Assembly (NCBI GenBank): GCA_001986395.2
Contig: MQVO02000224.1
Span: forward strand, 1 to 14,037
Length of the DNA: 14,037 nucleotides
Origin: Irpex lacteus
Taxonomy: Eukaryota; Basidiomycota; Agaricomycetes; Polyporales; Irpicaceae
Direction: 5' to 3'
Of this stretch, positions 5,564 to 14,037 are shown piece by piece. Each line of letters starts with the position of its first letter. Position 1 is the stretch's first letter. Under the pieces are notes generated by a model. That model had not been told where the DNA came from. It ran no database searches and worked only from the letters and a program-made list of their open reading frames with translations. The translations under genes and the position numbers were made by a program.

Positions 5564-7415
5564 TTTTTTAATCACCATCACAACATAACAACTGTATGAA
5601 CCAATATTGCTATAGCAATATCTTGGTTAATTACATTTATCATGTTGATTATTTCAATACTATTACCATTAGTATGAATATTCTACATGAAACAGGAACT
5701 ATATCTACATAATACACATCAGATAAATAATTAGAATCTTCCACCACATATAATTAATTCCAATAACAGATGGGCATATATCAATGTGTACTTATTATTT
5801 TAGTAGCCTTAAACCTATTATTTTTTCCTATATGCATTATATTAAATGTGCTATGAGTCAGTCTATCTTACACCAGCCCAAGATATTCCAGGTTTATTAG
5901 ACTACATATTTACCTACATACCCATAAGTTTTAAATATCCTAGGACCATAAAAAGAAATAATTTAAGTATAAAAACTACAGGTGCAAATAAACGTGTAAA
6001 ATGCATTAAATGCAGTAAATAAACCTGAGTCTACAAGTACAAGTAAACTATTATCATTATTTGCTCTTACTTCACTAATTGCATATGCTAATAAAATACC
6101 TGGTGTGATCTAAAATTATAAGCCTATTAAAAAATATGGTGTGGAAGAATGACGTGGTGGTCTTTATTAGTAACCATAAGAAAAGGGTTTGTAATATTAA
6201 ATGCGTTAATAGGAGTATATGCTACATTTAAATGACAGGATTTAGTACAGATAATCTTTTTGGTGGATTTATTGCAGTAGGGCATACTTACTTAGAGATG
6301 TTAATATAGGGCACAAAAAGATTATTCTATTGGCTATATTTTTTTTTTGATAACTGAATTTATCCTAAACCACCTGTGGAACCTGACTGAAAATTGGAAA
6401 TGAGGTAGTAACTCTTATGATAATAGACCAGTTAACCATAATATTTTAACAAAAAGTATTATAGAAAAATATACTACACCCCCCCCCCAAAAAAACTGGA
6501 ATTAGAAATAATTCTAACTAGTTTTTTGGGATTTAGGGGCATAGTAACTGGTCTATTTTACCTTGAACTTGGAATGAAAACAATACTGTACCAAGCTATT
6601 GGTCTTGGTATGATACAGCATATAAAATTGCTTGGGTTACATTCCTAGTAGTAGCTATAGCTGGATCATCTTGGTTATGTTGGAAAATATATACAGGTGA
6701 TCTTGCTGCAAGGATTTCACCTGAGAGACCAGCTGCATCTTCAAGTGCAGATCCTTCTCAGGTACTGTACACTTTGGTTAGGGTTTCTCCACAGGACCTA
6801 TTCCTCCTACTTCTGCAGGTGCGCCAGATGGAGTTCCTGATATTCATATAAATGGAGAGAGGGGACCAGGAATAATTAATAATATAGGAAGAGGTATTAA
6901 TAACTCAGTGAATGCTTTTGGTAGTGCAATAAACTCATCTATTCACACTGTAGGTCATTATTTAAACCCTTTCACTTATTATACTCCACAGTATGTAAAA
7001 ACTAGAGAGTTTATAGAGTGAATGGTAAAAAATTGTTTCAGTAACAGCTGATCATAGATATTATCCATTCACTGAAGTGAACCCTTTAATGACATGGCAG
7101 GATAAACTGAAATTATTTTTTATGGTGAATCCGCTGAGCTAAAGTACTCAGAATATTGCACTTCTAGCTGCTAATTGAGGAGTGTGAAAATATAAGAGTT
7201 AAACCAAAAACATTATTTAGAGGTAGTCCTTTACCTACTAGTCCTATAGGTTTAGCTTCTCCAGTTGCATATAATATCGGTTAGGTCATTTTATGCCTTC
7301 TGTAGATCCATCTAGACTATTTAAATCTGATGTGACATTTAATTGGACGCAGGAAACTCTTAACTCTGCTCCTCATACGCCTAAATTGCCCTCTTCTAAT
7401 TTACCAAACCCATAA
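5564..7415 (+). pseudogene. Large membrane-protein reading frame of unknown identity, TGA = Trp, broken
   Basis: A series of frames on the plus strand joins into one decayed gene of about 600 codons if TGA is Trp. At 5564-5734 there is a long hydrophobic segment (IAIAISWLITFIMLIISIL) ending MKQELYLHN. From about 5790 a second hydrophobic stretch (ILVALNLLFFPICIILNVL) appears. Near 5990 a basic part contains VKCIKCSK. At about 6040 there is LLSLFALTSLIAYANK, then YGVEEWRGG. At 6149-6485 there are further membrane segments, AVGHTYLEM and NHLWNLTENWKW. Copy 7 of the palindrome then interrupts it. At 6558-7415 there is a Trp-rich start (YWSWYDTAYKIAWVTF), one membrane helix, a Pro/Ser-rich linker, a Gly/Asn-rich stretch (IINNIGRGINNSVNAFGS) and a tail ending SSNLPNP before TAA 7413-7415. 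Third codon positions are mostly A/T. There are several frameshifts and a few TAA/TAG stops. I do not recognise the family. Confidence 0.55.
6486..6530. repeat. Palindromic element, copy 7, inside the unknown frame
   Basis: CCC-A7-CTGGAATTAGAAATAATTCTAACTAG-T6-GGG. It is preceded by a run of ten or more C residues, the longest homopolymer C tract in the window. It sits between two parts of the same TGA-using frame (…YTTPP on the left, the NENNTVPSYW part on the right). Confidence 0.9.
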
Positions 7416-7449
7416 AACTAGGAATTAGAAATAATTAGTTTATGGGTTT
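7406..7449. repeat. Palindromic element, copy 8, supplying a stop codon
   Basis: AAACCCATAAAACTAG, inner GAATTAGAAATAATT, AGTTTATGGGTTT. The outer stem has been rewritten on both sides in a compensating way (ATAAA against TTTAT), so pairing is kept while the A-run is broken. The unknown frame ends at the TAA inside its left arm. Confidence 0.85.
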
Positions 7450-7597
7450 GTAGTTTTATATTTATTTAAGGTTGGGATCGAGCAAGAGCCTAATAACAAC
7501 TAAAAATTGTAGCTACCCTCTACATGAAGAATTGAAATGTAAAAAAAAATGTAACAAATCTATTTTCCTTTTTATTTTTTAAACTAAAATAAACAAT

Positions 7598-7643
7598 CCC
7601 CAAAAAACTAGTTAGAATTAATTATAATTCCTAGTTTTTTGGG
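7598..7643. repeat. Palindromic element, copy 9
   Basis: CCCC-A6-CTAGTTAGAATTAATTATAATTCCTAG-T6-GGG. It lies in the intergenic stretch after the unknown frame. Bases 7450-7597 hold no gene I can identify. Confidence 0.9.
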
Positions 7644-7763
7644 ATAGCTACTGCTCCAATTTAAGTCTAAGAGATTCAGAAAGTTGACTTACCTAGTATA
7701 ATAGTAAAATATTAGTTACCAAATATAATAGTCTTAGATAATAAAAGGCTTAACCTCTACTTC

Positions 7764-7788
7764 CCTTTTTTTTAATTAAAAAAAAAGG
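7764..7788. repeat. T-run/A-run hairpin
   Basis: CC-T8-AATT-A9-GG, a near-perfect stem of the second hairpin family. The surrounding 7650-7870 shows no gene. It also contains a 7-base inverted repeat, CTTATGC (7813-7819) against GCATAAG (7864-7870). Confidence 0.5.
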
Positions 7789-7872
7789 ATAAACAGCTTC
7801 TCCAATAATCTCCTTATGCCCTAAATGGTTGGGGCCCTGAGATGGTATTACCAAGATTTAAGAGCATAAGTT

Positions 7873-8169
7873 TTAATTAAAAAAATAATTATAAAAAGGT
7901 ATAAAACTAGTCCTTAAAACAATAAGGATAAAGGAAAAAGTTAATAATACATCCCTCTTCCCTGCCCTCTCTCCTATTTTTAATAAAATAGGGGAGAATG
8001 GTGGAGGAGGGGGTATAAAATATTCAAATATAAAGAATATTAAAACTACACCTACTAAGTATATTAAGATCTCTTTGTAGTAATAACTCTTATAATCCCT
8101 AATAGAATCCTTTGTTAAACAAATTACTTCAAATTCCTTTAACCAATTTATAATAAAATCAGGGAATAC
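7873..8169 (-). CDS. Small hypothetical reading frame downstream of cox1
   Basis: On the minus strand, 98 codons are open from just after TAA 8170-8172 to TAA 7873-7875, on the same strand as cox1 and about 250 bases beyond its stop. It reads PDFIINWLKEFEVICLTKDS, then YKSYYYKEILIYLVGVVLIF as a membrane segment, then five prolines and a basic part from a T/A-run hairpin, then another hydrophobic end. Upstream of the TAA the same frame (YIIYLLNIYLIHFYLKKR) looks like part of the same protein. There is no ATG start inside. It may be a decayed two-helix membrane ORF. I do not recognise it; expression is doubtful. Confidence 0.3.
   Translation of the reverse strand, partial: VFPDFIINWLKEFEVICLTKDSIRDYKSYYYKEILIYLVGVVLIFFIFEYFIPPPPPFSPILLKIGERAGKRDVLLTFSFILIVLRTSFIPFYNYFFN
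7969..7995. repeat. Pyrimidine/purine hairpin
   Basis: CTCTCCTATTTTT, AAT, AAAATAGGGGAG: an inverted repeat with one mismatch, placed inside the small minus-strand frame and encoding its proline-rich insert. Confidence 0.5.
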
Positions 8170-8419
8170 TTAAGGTATAACTCTTTTTTTTAGATAAAAA
8201 TGTATTAAGTATATATTTAGTAAATAAATAATATAACTGAAATACCATAAAATACAAAAACTATTTTAAATAGTACCTGTGATTTTAAATATCTATTACA
8301 TTGCTTACACCAAATACTTTAATTAAAACTAAACTTAATAATAATAAGGTAAAAAATATAAGGGTGAAGGGGTAAAGAAAATAAAATAATAACTTTTTCA
8401 TGGGGTTTATTAAATTTTA
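8170..8419. other. cox1 3' flank, A+T-rich
   Basis: This stretch follows the cox1 stop on the minus strand. Apart from a short hydrophobic frame continuous in style with 7873-8169, nothing was recognised. No tRNA that could punctuate the transcript is present. Confidence 0.35.
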
Positions 8420-10042
<1,623 letters not shown>

Positions 10043-10050
10043 TTAGATAA

Positions 10051-10077
10051 GTATACCTTAGGTAATATATTACTAAT
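10051..10077 (-). promoter_or_regulatory. Duplicated leader segment upstream of cox1
   Basis: The minus-strand sequence is identical over 27 bases to 3454-3480 before cox2. It ends 20 bases before the cox1 ATG. Role inferred only from position and duplication. Confidence 0.35.
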
Positions 10078-10122
10078 CAATTTATAGTATTAGAAATAAA
10101 AATAAATTATAAAAAAATATAA

Positions 10123-10164
10123 CCCCAAAAAAACTAGGAATTAGAAATAATTAGTTTTTTTGGG
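10123..10164. repeat. Palindromic element, copy 10 (right arm)
   Basis: Reverse complement of copy 5, with the same internal shortening: CCCC-A7-CTAGGAATTAGAAATAATTAG-T7-GGG. It is about 90 bases upstream of the cox1 start. Confidence 0.9.
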
Positions 10165-10252
10165 ATTGGATTAAAGTAATAAATTTATACTCTCAGCTCA
10201 TACTTTATAATTTATTAAACATAAAGTATTAAAGTACAGTTTTGTTTCACCC

Positions 10253-10303
10253 TCCCTCCTCCCTTTTTTTTATATAAAAAAAGGATAGAGGGGGGAGGAT
10301 AGA
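10253..10303. repeat. Pyrimidine/purine hairpin in the right arm
   Basis: Reversed counterpart of 3131-3180: CCCTCCTCCC-T8, ATAT, A7-GG and a G-rich arm. The run lengths match after reversal. Confidence 0.5.
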
Positions 10304-10493
10304 GGATGTACTGCTGAAAAATATTATTTAGTAAAACTAAATAAACCACTGCTAAACCTAAGGTGTTATATAGTATAAATACTATTCTGAGTATAAAATA
10401 GACAGTGAAAGATTATGATAAAATAAAATATATATAATAATATAGCTATCCCCCCACCCTGTGGGCCCCACTTGATTTATAAGGGCCCCACAT

Positions 10494-10521
10494 TCCACAA
10501 TCCACAATCCACAATCCACAA
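10494..10521. repeat. Four TCCACAA tandem units
   Basis: An exact 7-base unit repeated four times, the reverse complement of the TTGTGGA units at 2910-2937. It is followed by GGGCTGGGGTGGGC-type G-rich sequence. Both arms have the same unit number. Confidence 0.8.
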
Positions 10522-10618
10522 AGTGGGCTGGGGTGGGCTGGGCTGGCGTGGGCGGCAAGGAGGGGTGGGCAAATTTATTAAATATATATTCTTTTTTTGA
10601 TTTTATTTCTTCCCTTTT

Positions 10619-10654
10619 TTTTTAATTAAATTAAATTAAATTAAATTAAATTAT
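10619..10654. repeat. (TTAAA)n tandem repeat, right arm
   Basis: Reverse counterpart of the TTTAA tract at 2781-2806, preceded by a T-run and followed by TTATTAAAAAG. Confidence 0.75.
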
Positions 10655-10850
10655 TAAAAAGAAAAAGACCAAAATATATTATTACTTATAAAAATTTATA
10701 AGAAAATAATACATGCCCCCCTTTTTTTATTTATAGAGGGCAGTGCAACGTTAGCTCTGGAAAAGAAAGTTAAATCTAACTTTCCTTTATTCTTTTTCTC
10801 CTTTTTTTTTATTATTATAAAAATAAAAAGGCATAAAGAAATTAAGAATA

Positions 10851-10921
10851 TAGTCTTTATCAGAATCGAACTGATACTTGCTACGTGAAGGGTAGCTGTA
10901 CTGCCTTTATACAAAAAGACC
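10851..10921 (-). tRNA. trnE(uuc): tRNA-Glu(UUC), right-arm copy
   Basis: 71 nt on the minus strand, matching the left copy at 2512-2582 base for base as far as read, including the unusual C at position 33 before the UUC anticodon. The duplicate state doubles the gene dosage. Confidence 0.92.
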
Positions 10922-10941
10922 CGGTCTTTATTTTATTTCTA

Positions 10942-11013
10942 TTGCGGCATCAGGAATTGAACCTGCTCTAACAGCTCATGAGGCTATTGTGCCAACCTTT
11001 ACACTATACCGCA
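10942..11013 (-). tRNA. trnM(cau): tRNA-Met(CAU), right-arm copy
   Basis: 72 nt on the minus strand, the same as 2420-2491: acceptor TGCGGTA/TGCCGCA and anticodon CAT. It lies 21 bases upstream of trnE on the minus strand, in the same order as in the left arm. Confidence 0.93.
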
Positions 11014-11054
11014 TGTATGGACACTATCTTATTATTAAGATTTTATTTTTGTTT

Positions 11055-11137
11055 TACGAACAAAGAGACTTGAACTCTTAAGGGATATTCCCACTTCTAC
11101 TTAAGAGAAGATTGTTTACCAATTTCAACATGTTCGT
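11055..11137 (-). tRNA. trnL(uaa): tRNA-Leu(UAA), right-arm copy
   Basis: 83 nt on the minus strand, the same as 2296-2378: acceptor ACGAACA/TGTTCGT, anticodon TAA and a long variable arm. Unlike the neighbouring hairpin runs, the tRNA body shows no indel relative to the left arm. Confidence 0.95.
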
Positions 11138-11420
11138 TTCCTTTTTTTTTAATTAAAAAAAAAAGGGAGGGAAGGGCAAAATCTAATAATCTAATTATAA
11201 TATTTTATTTTATTTAATTATAAGACTCTTTTTAATTCTATTCTTTTATTAATACCCGGCTTTATTCTTAAATCCACAATCATCTTGTTTATTTTGGAGG
11301 ATTAGCGTAAAGTAGAGTAAAGAAAGATAAGAACAGTTAAAATGTGACACCCAAAGAACAATTCATCTGTTTTCTTCAATAGCACCTTCTATCTTTTTAG
11401 GACAGTTATTCAATTTATTA

Positions 11421-11535
11421 ATGGTTTTTAATTAATGTTATACATTTAAAACATTTATTACTGGTCTTAATGTTTTTGTTATTGTTTTTTGAGTGGGTAA
11501 ACCACCAAATGACATGCATCAATACACTTAAAAAT
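11421..11535. other. Spacer outside the right repeat arm
   Basis: This may hold the continuation of the decayed GIY-YIG gene on the minus strand, but no motif beyond 11536 was convincing. No element or tRNA is present. Confidence 0.3.
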
Positions 11536-11764
11536 TTATTTAGTATAGTCAATGACACGGTCCCAAAGGTTAACACCTGAGCCAACGTAATAATTGCCTG
11601 TTACTGTGTTAAACCAACAAATATACACCACTTAAACCATTCAAAAATTTTTTACAGTTGGGGTCAACTTTTAATAAGTCATAAGTAGTACTTCAAATGT
11701 AGTTAAAATTTGGTTGCTTTTTGTTCATATTTTTGTTCATATTTGTGTTCATGTTTATGTTCAT
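11536..11764 (-). pseudogene. GIY-YIG homing endonuclease, N-terminal fragment
   Basis: GIY-YIG endonucleases spread introns or mobile ORFs by cutting DNA. From ATG at 11762-11764 the frame starts with a low-complexity Met/Asn/Lys stretch from an imperfect 12-base tandem repeat. It goes on to YIWSTTYDLLKVDP (Trp as TGA) and FLNGLSGVYLLV, then stops at TAA 11609. After one extra T the match resumes as NTVTGNYYVGSG, then LWDRVIDY and TAA 11536-11538. The paired GVY and YYVGS motifs separated by about 10 residues define the family's catalytic start. The rest of the catalytic domain (Arg, Glu) and the DNA-binding part are not seen. The ATG is only 4 bases after the atp9-fragment stop, so it may be a downstream mobile cassette. 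Confidence 0.75.
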
Positions 11765-11767
11765 TTT
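11718..11767. repeat. Imperfect 12-base tandem repeat
   Basis: Four units of the form TTTTTGTTCATA, the last two diverged (TTTGTGTTCATG, TTTATGTTCATT). It encodes the Met-Asn-rich N terminus of the GIY-YIG fragment on the minus strand and provides several alternative ATG codons. Confidence 0.75.
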
Positions 11768-11768
11768 A

Positions 11769-11834
11769 TTATGAGTACAATACAAGGAAGCCAATCATCA
11801 AAGCAAATAGCCCCGTTGCTTCAGCATTAAACTC
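11769..11834 (-). pseudogene. atp9 C-terminal fragment (ATP synthase subunit c)
   Basis: Subunit c forms the proton-driven membrane ring of ATP synthase. The minus strand reads FNAEATGLFALMIGFLVLYS followed by TAA at 11769-11771. This matches the C-terminal helix of fungal atp9 (GFALAEATGLFALMIGFLLLYS), including the essential Glu in AEATG. Upstream the similarity stops, and a palindromic element follows at 11873-11920. The first helix and polar loop are absent, so this is a piece of about 20 residues and not a gene. It resembles the duplicated host-gene tails carried next to mobile endonuclease ORFs in some fungal mitochondrial DNAs. Confidence 0.75.
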
Positions 11835-11872
11835 TTTTTGACTAGCTCTTTCTATATCTTTATAATATTGCC

Positions 11873-11920
11873 CCCCAAAAAATTAGTTAGAATTATTTCT
11901 AATTCCTAGTTTTTTTGGGG
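11873..11920. repeat. Palindromic element, copy 11
   Basis: CCCC-A6-TTAGTTAGAATTATTTCTAATTCCTAG-T7-GGGG, preceded by two more C. The left CTAG has changed to TTAG. It lies between the atp9 fragment and a charged reading frame of unknown type. Confidence 0.9.
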
Positions 11921-12049
11921 ATCTGCTAATTCTTTTTCCAGTTTTTTCCTTTTGATTTTTTTTACTGGAATGCTCAACCTTTTCTTCATCATTATCATCT
12001 GAACGTTCACGTTTTTTCCCTGAAACGTAAAGAAGAATAGAATCTGAAA

Positions 12050-12127
12050 TTAGGAACCTCAGTAATAAATTGAAACATAAAAAAAAGTCACACAACATCC
12101 ATAAAATGTCAGTAAAGAATACCACCC
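12050..12127 (-). repeat. Direct repeat, copy 1 (78 bases)
   Basis: Same length as 12331-12408 with 66 of 78 bases identical. It encodes the C-terminal 25 codons plus stop of the frame above. Confidence 0.8.
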
Positions 12128-12280
12128 TGAAAATAACAAAAATTTATTCCTATTATTACTATCGTCTTCGTCTTCGTCTTCCAACCTTCCCCATGTTATC
12201 ATATCCTCCTGCCCATTAATCGACAATTCAATCTCGTCTTGGATAACAGGCAGGTCAGGGATAGGACCCCTATCCCAACC
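12050..12280 (-). pseudogene. Unknown small reading frame with acidic middle and hydrophobic end
   Basis: An open minus-strand frame of 76 codons (one TGA read as Trp) runs from GGT 12278-12280 to TAA 12050-12052; a TAA lies two codons upstream. It starts WDRGPIPDLPVIQDEIELSI, has TWGRLEDEDEDDSNNRN in the middle (from GAC/GAA repeats), and ends with a hydrophobic stretch GWYSLLTF...FYVSIYYWGS. The last 26 codons recur at 12331-12408. The upstream half uses many G/C-ending codons (CTG, TCG, GAC, GAG) unlike cox1, hinting at a foreign source. No family was recognised. The overlapping frame with ATG-like starts at 11883-12125 is probably a shadow of this one. Confidence 0.4.
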
Positions 12281-12330
12281 TTTTTATGAACATTAGCATA
12301 AAGAAAAGGTGATGGTTTAAAAATTTATTA

Positions 12331-12408
12331 CTATGAACCTCAGTAGTAAATAGATACGTATAAAAAAGCCAAACGACATCGACAAAATGTCAGTAAAGAA
12401 TACCACCC
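12331..12408 (-). repeat. Direct repeat, copy 2 (78 bases)
   Basis: It encodes GWYSLLTF at its start and YVSIYYWGS then TAG at its end, with Trp as TGA. In the last ten codons all six differences from copy 1 are silent, including the stop (TAA against TAG). Upstream the frame is broken near 12410. The bases between the repeats (12128-12330) belong to the unknown minus-strand frame and a short hydrophobic stretch. Confidence 0.8.
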
Positions 12409-12559
12409 TCAACAAATATGTTAATTTAAAGGAGTTGACTCGTCTTACACCCTATCTTCTAGGTGATATGATAAGAGTTCTCCCTCAATTATAAAAAGAA
12501 TAGGGGAGAAATAAAAGTTTTTTTGGGAGAATGCTCAAACAACCAAACCTTTTTTATTT

Positions 12560-13505
12560 ACAGGGTAAGGCTCTCCTTCTACAAAGATGATTAGTTTTAT
12601 TTGCTAAATTTAGTCATTTCACCATAAAACTAGTTATAATTAATTATCCCGGTATTATTAAAATTTAATTAAATTAAATTTTAATTAGAGCCTAGTTTTT
12701 TGGGTGGATTAACAGAAAAATGGTATGATTTTTTTCAAAATTATCCTTAAATTTAAGACATTGATAATCAACCCTAGTTCGTTTAAATATAAGAATATGT
12801 ACCGCAACCAGAGAAAATCAATTAAACTTCTAATCAGAATCTCATCCCTTCTATTTTTAGTTATACAAAATACTAATTTTACGTAAAACCCAAAAGAAGT
12901 CTTGTTTTCAGTTATCGAGAAACAACCATCTCCAGATGTTAAACCCGCCGTTCAATAAGGATGTGGAATATTTGTATTTACAGATAAAGGTTTTAAGGCT
13001 GGCATAGTGTTAGGAAAAGCAACCTTTAATGATTCGGTTATACCATGGTTTACATAAGCTTTAATAAAGATAATCTACTGTAAACCTTCCATTGTTAAAT
13101 GTTCTTTAGCATTAATCATGTTTACTACGGATATAAAAATAGGAAATCACCTAACTTTTGAGTTATTTAAAGGATATTTGACAAAGTGATGACTGTAGTT
13201 ATATCTTCCATAGAAGATACAAAGTATTCACAGTTTTTATCCACAGATATTCTACCTACACCTCCAAAATAAGATTGAATCTTTTGCAATAAGGTAAGTC
13301 TAGCAAATAAGACAGTTTGATAAGACACATTCTACATGTCAACCTATACGAGTTTTCGTAGTCCTTCAAATTTAAATCAGAATTTATTTTAAAATTGCGC
13401 TTGAATCTCTCATTGATAAATTTATTCTTATCAATTTTTATTTGTGAAAAAGTCTAGGGAAATACTATCCAAGTTGGACCCTGGGAGATAACTTTCCAAT
13501 AAACT
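12560..13505 (-). pseudogene. LAGLIDADG homing endonuclease, decayed, with inserted element
   Basis: Double-motif LAGLIDADG proteins cut intron-less alleles to spread group I introns. On the minus strand the order is normal. LLQKIQSYFGGVGRISVDKN lies near 13292 and VSSMEDIT follows. Then NMINAKEHLTMEGLQ, a TAG at 13075-13077, and GITESLKVAFPNTMPALKPL. The second unit has HPYWTAGLTSGDGCFSI, in which the conserved Trp is TGA. YVKLVFCITKNRRDE and ILKKIIPFF follow near 12716. Palindromic element copy 12 splits the C terminus, and a worn KNKSHLTKEGL-like tail continues to about 12560. The first LAGLIDADG motif is not clearly seen in 13320-13505. Frameshifts and stops make it inactive. No host exon was found. 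Confidence 0.8.
12622..12707. repeat. Palindromic element, copy 12, with enlarged centre
   Basis: The left arm reads CC-A-T-AAAACTAGTTATAATTA, followed by an extra TCCCGG stretch and a nested palindrome of AATTTAATT repeats, then CCTAG-T6-GGG. At about 85 bases it is the longest copy. It lies in the C-terminal part of the LAGLIDADG relic. Confidence 0.7.
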
Positions 13506-13530
13506 TTCTCCATTTTAGAGTTGGTCCTCA

Positions 13531-13575
13531 CCCTAAAACACTAGTTAGATTTATTCTAATTCCTAGTTTTTAGGG
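13531..13575. repeat. Palindromic element, copy 13, between two endonuclease relics
   Basis: CCCTAAAACACTAGTTAGATTTATTCTAATTCCTAGTTTTTAGGGG. As in copy 8, the A-run is broken by a T and the T-run by a compensating A, so the stem is kept. Confidence 0.85.
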
Positions 13576-13600
13576 GATTCCGATTTAAAAAAATTAAAAA

Positions 13601-14035
13601 TTATTTTTCTTCCTTATTCATTTCTGCTTTTATTTTACGTATTTAATCTAGTCCCTCTTGATTTAAATGACTTTTGTCTATCCCCTTTTTTTTAAGGATA
13701 TCAGCGATTTGGATAAAATTAGAAAAATCGTTACTTTTAAGACATAAAATAGGATATTTAATAAAGAAAGGAATATTTTTATCATAAATATCACTTAACT
13801 TATGTACAACAATATCTAATAATTGAACATTTTCACCTTCAAGTAAATGACCACATCCTAAAAAATTTTTAATATTAGTTAATAAAAATCTATCTCGAGT
13901 ATGTTGAGTAATTTTAAATCTTAAAATTGTTTGATAACCTAAAGAAATTGTTTTTGACTGTTTAATGTTGACTAAAAAACACCCCTCAGCACTAGTAAAT
14001 CCTTAAATTCACATAGGGTCAGGAATAATCCAAAA
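13601..14035 (-). pseudogene. Second LAGLIDADG homing endonuclease, C-terminal half, cut by the window edge
   Basis: One continuous minus-strand frame starts at the window end with PDPMWI (Trp as TGA), a stop TAA at 14003-14005, and the second catalytic motif GFTSAEGCFLVNIKQSK. It goes on through YQTILRFKITQHTRDRFLL, NFLGCGHLL, LSDIYDKNIPFFIKYPI and SNDFSNFIQIADILKKKG to LNQEGLD. A TAA at 13643-13645 stands where Leu is normal. It ends IRKIKAEMNKEEK at TAA 13601-13603. Only two nonsense changes and no frameshift are seen over about 145 codons, so this relic is younger than its neighbour. The first half lies outside the window. It is typical of ORFs carried by group I introns in cox1, cob or nad5. 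Confidence 0.88.
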
Positions 14036-14037
14036 AA

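Larger units (their letters stand above)
10051..11420. repeat. Large inverted repeat, right arm
   Basis: This arm is the reverse complement of 2017-3480 without the 98-base left-only segment. It carries trnE, trnM and trnL on the minus strand, the G+C-rich block (about 10456-10570), the TTTAA repeat (10619-10654) and four TCCACAA units (10494-10521). Single-base run differences from the left arm occur, for example near 11380-11400, 11140-11165, 10801-10810 and 10470-10485. The outer end (11420) is not next to a palindromic element, unlike the left arm. Confidence 0.95.

Noticed and set aside
5990..6120. Minus-strand frame reading ITPGILLAYAISEV
   Set aside because: The plus strand of the same stretch has A/T-ending codons and continues on both sides, so the minus frame is its complement.
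7813..7870. CTTATGC...GCATAAG inverted repeat resembling a tRNA acceptor stem
   Set aside because: Only 58 bases, with no T arm or anticodon arm that folds; not a tRNA.
10696..10914. Minus-strand open frame of 72 codons
   Set aside because: It overlaps trnE and low-complexity runs in the right arm and has no conserved motif.
11883..12125. Minus-strand open frame of 80 codons with a charged tail
   Set aside because: The duplicated 78-base segment shows silent changes in a different frame, so this frame is probably a shadow. The charged part (about 11930-12030) could still belong to a decayed protein.

Overview
The window reads as mitochondrial DNA of a filamentous fungus, most likely an agaricomycete basidiomycete. 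The evidence is very high A+T, an intact intron-free cox1 of 536 codons, mitochondrial tRNA genes, and remains of LAGLIDADG, GIY-YIG and group II intron proteins. Several remnants need UGA read as Trp (code 4). The assignment to a fungal mitochondrion is strong; the placement in basidiomycetes rests on the look of cox1 and is an inference.

The most prominent structure is a large inverted repeat. The left arm (2017-3480) and right arm (10051-11420) each hold trnL(UAA), trnM(CAU) and trnE(UUC). The arms enclose a 6.57 kb loop. Each arm stops about 20 bases before a start codon: cox2 (+) at the left arm and cox1 (-) at the right arm. The two oxidase genes therefore face each other with the same duplicated tRNA cluster and leader upstream. 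Recombination between the arms would flip the loop and leave both genes behind equivalent leaders.

Only cox1 looks fully intact. cox2 is well conserved in amino-acid sequence but carries six small indels. The rest is decayed material: a nad5 3' part (about 107-842); charged and lysine-rich reading frames on the minus strand (986-1707); a group II reverse transcriptase/maturase with YAVD in place of YADD (4499-5100); a 1.85 kb membrane-protein reading frame of unknown identity that uses TGA for Trp (5564-7415); an atp9 C-terminal piece followed by a GIY-YIG endonuclease (11536-11834); a duplicated small unknown reading frame (12050-12408); and two LAGLIDADG endonuclease relics in tandem (12560-14035, the second cut by the window edge).

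Thirteen copies of a palindromic element of about 42-85 bp are scattered through all of this. They have outer stems of C/A-run-CTAG paired with CTAG-T/G-run. Several copies sit inside or at the ends of decayed genes, and one lies in each repeat arm. A second, simpler family of pyrimidine-run/purine-run hairpins is also dispersed. Single-base homopolymer differences between the two arms, and similar indels in cox2, mean that residual sequencing error must be separated from true pseudogenization.
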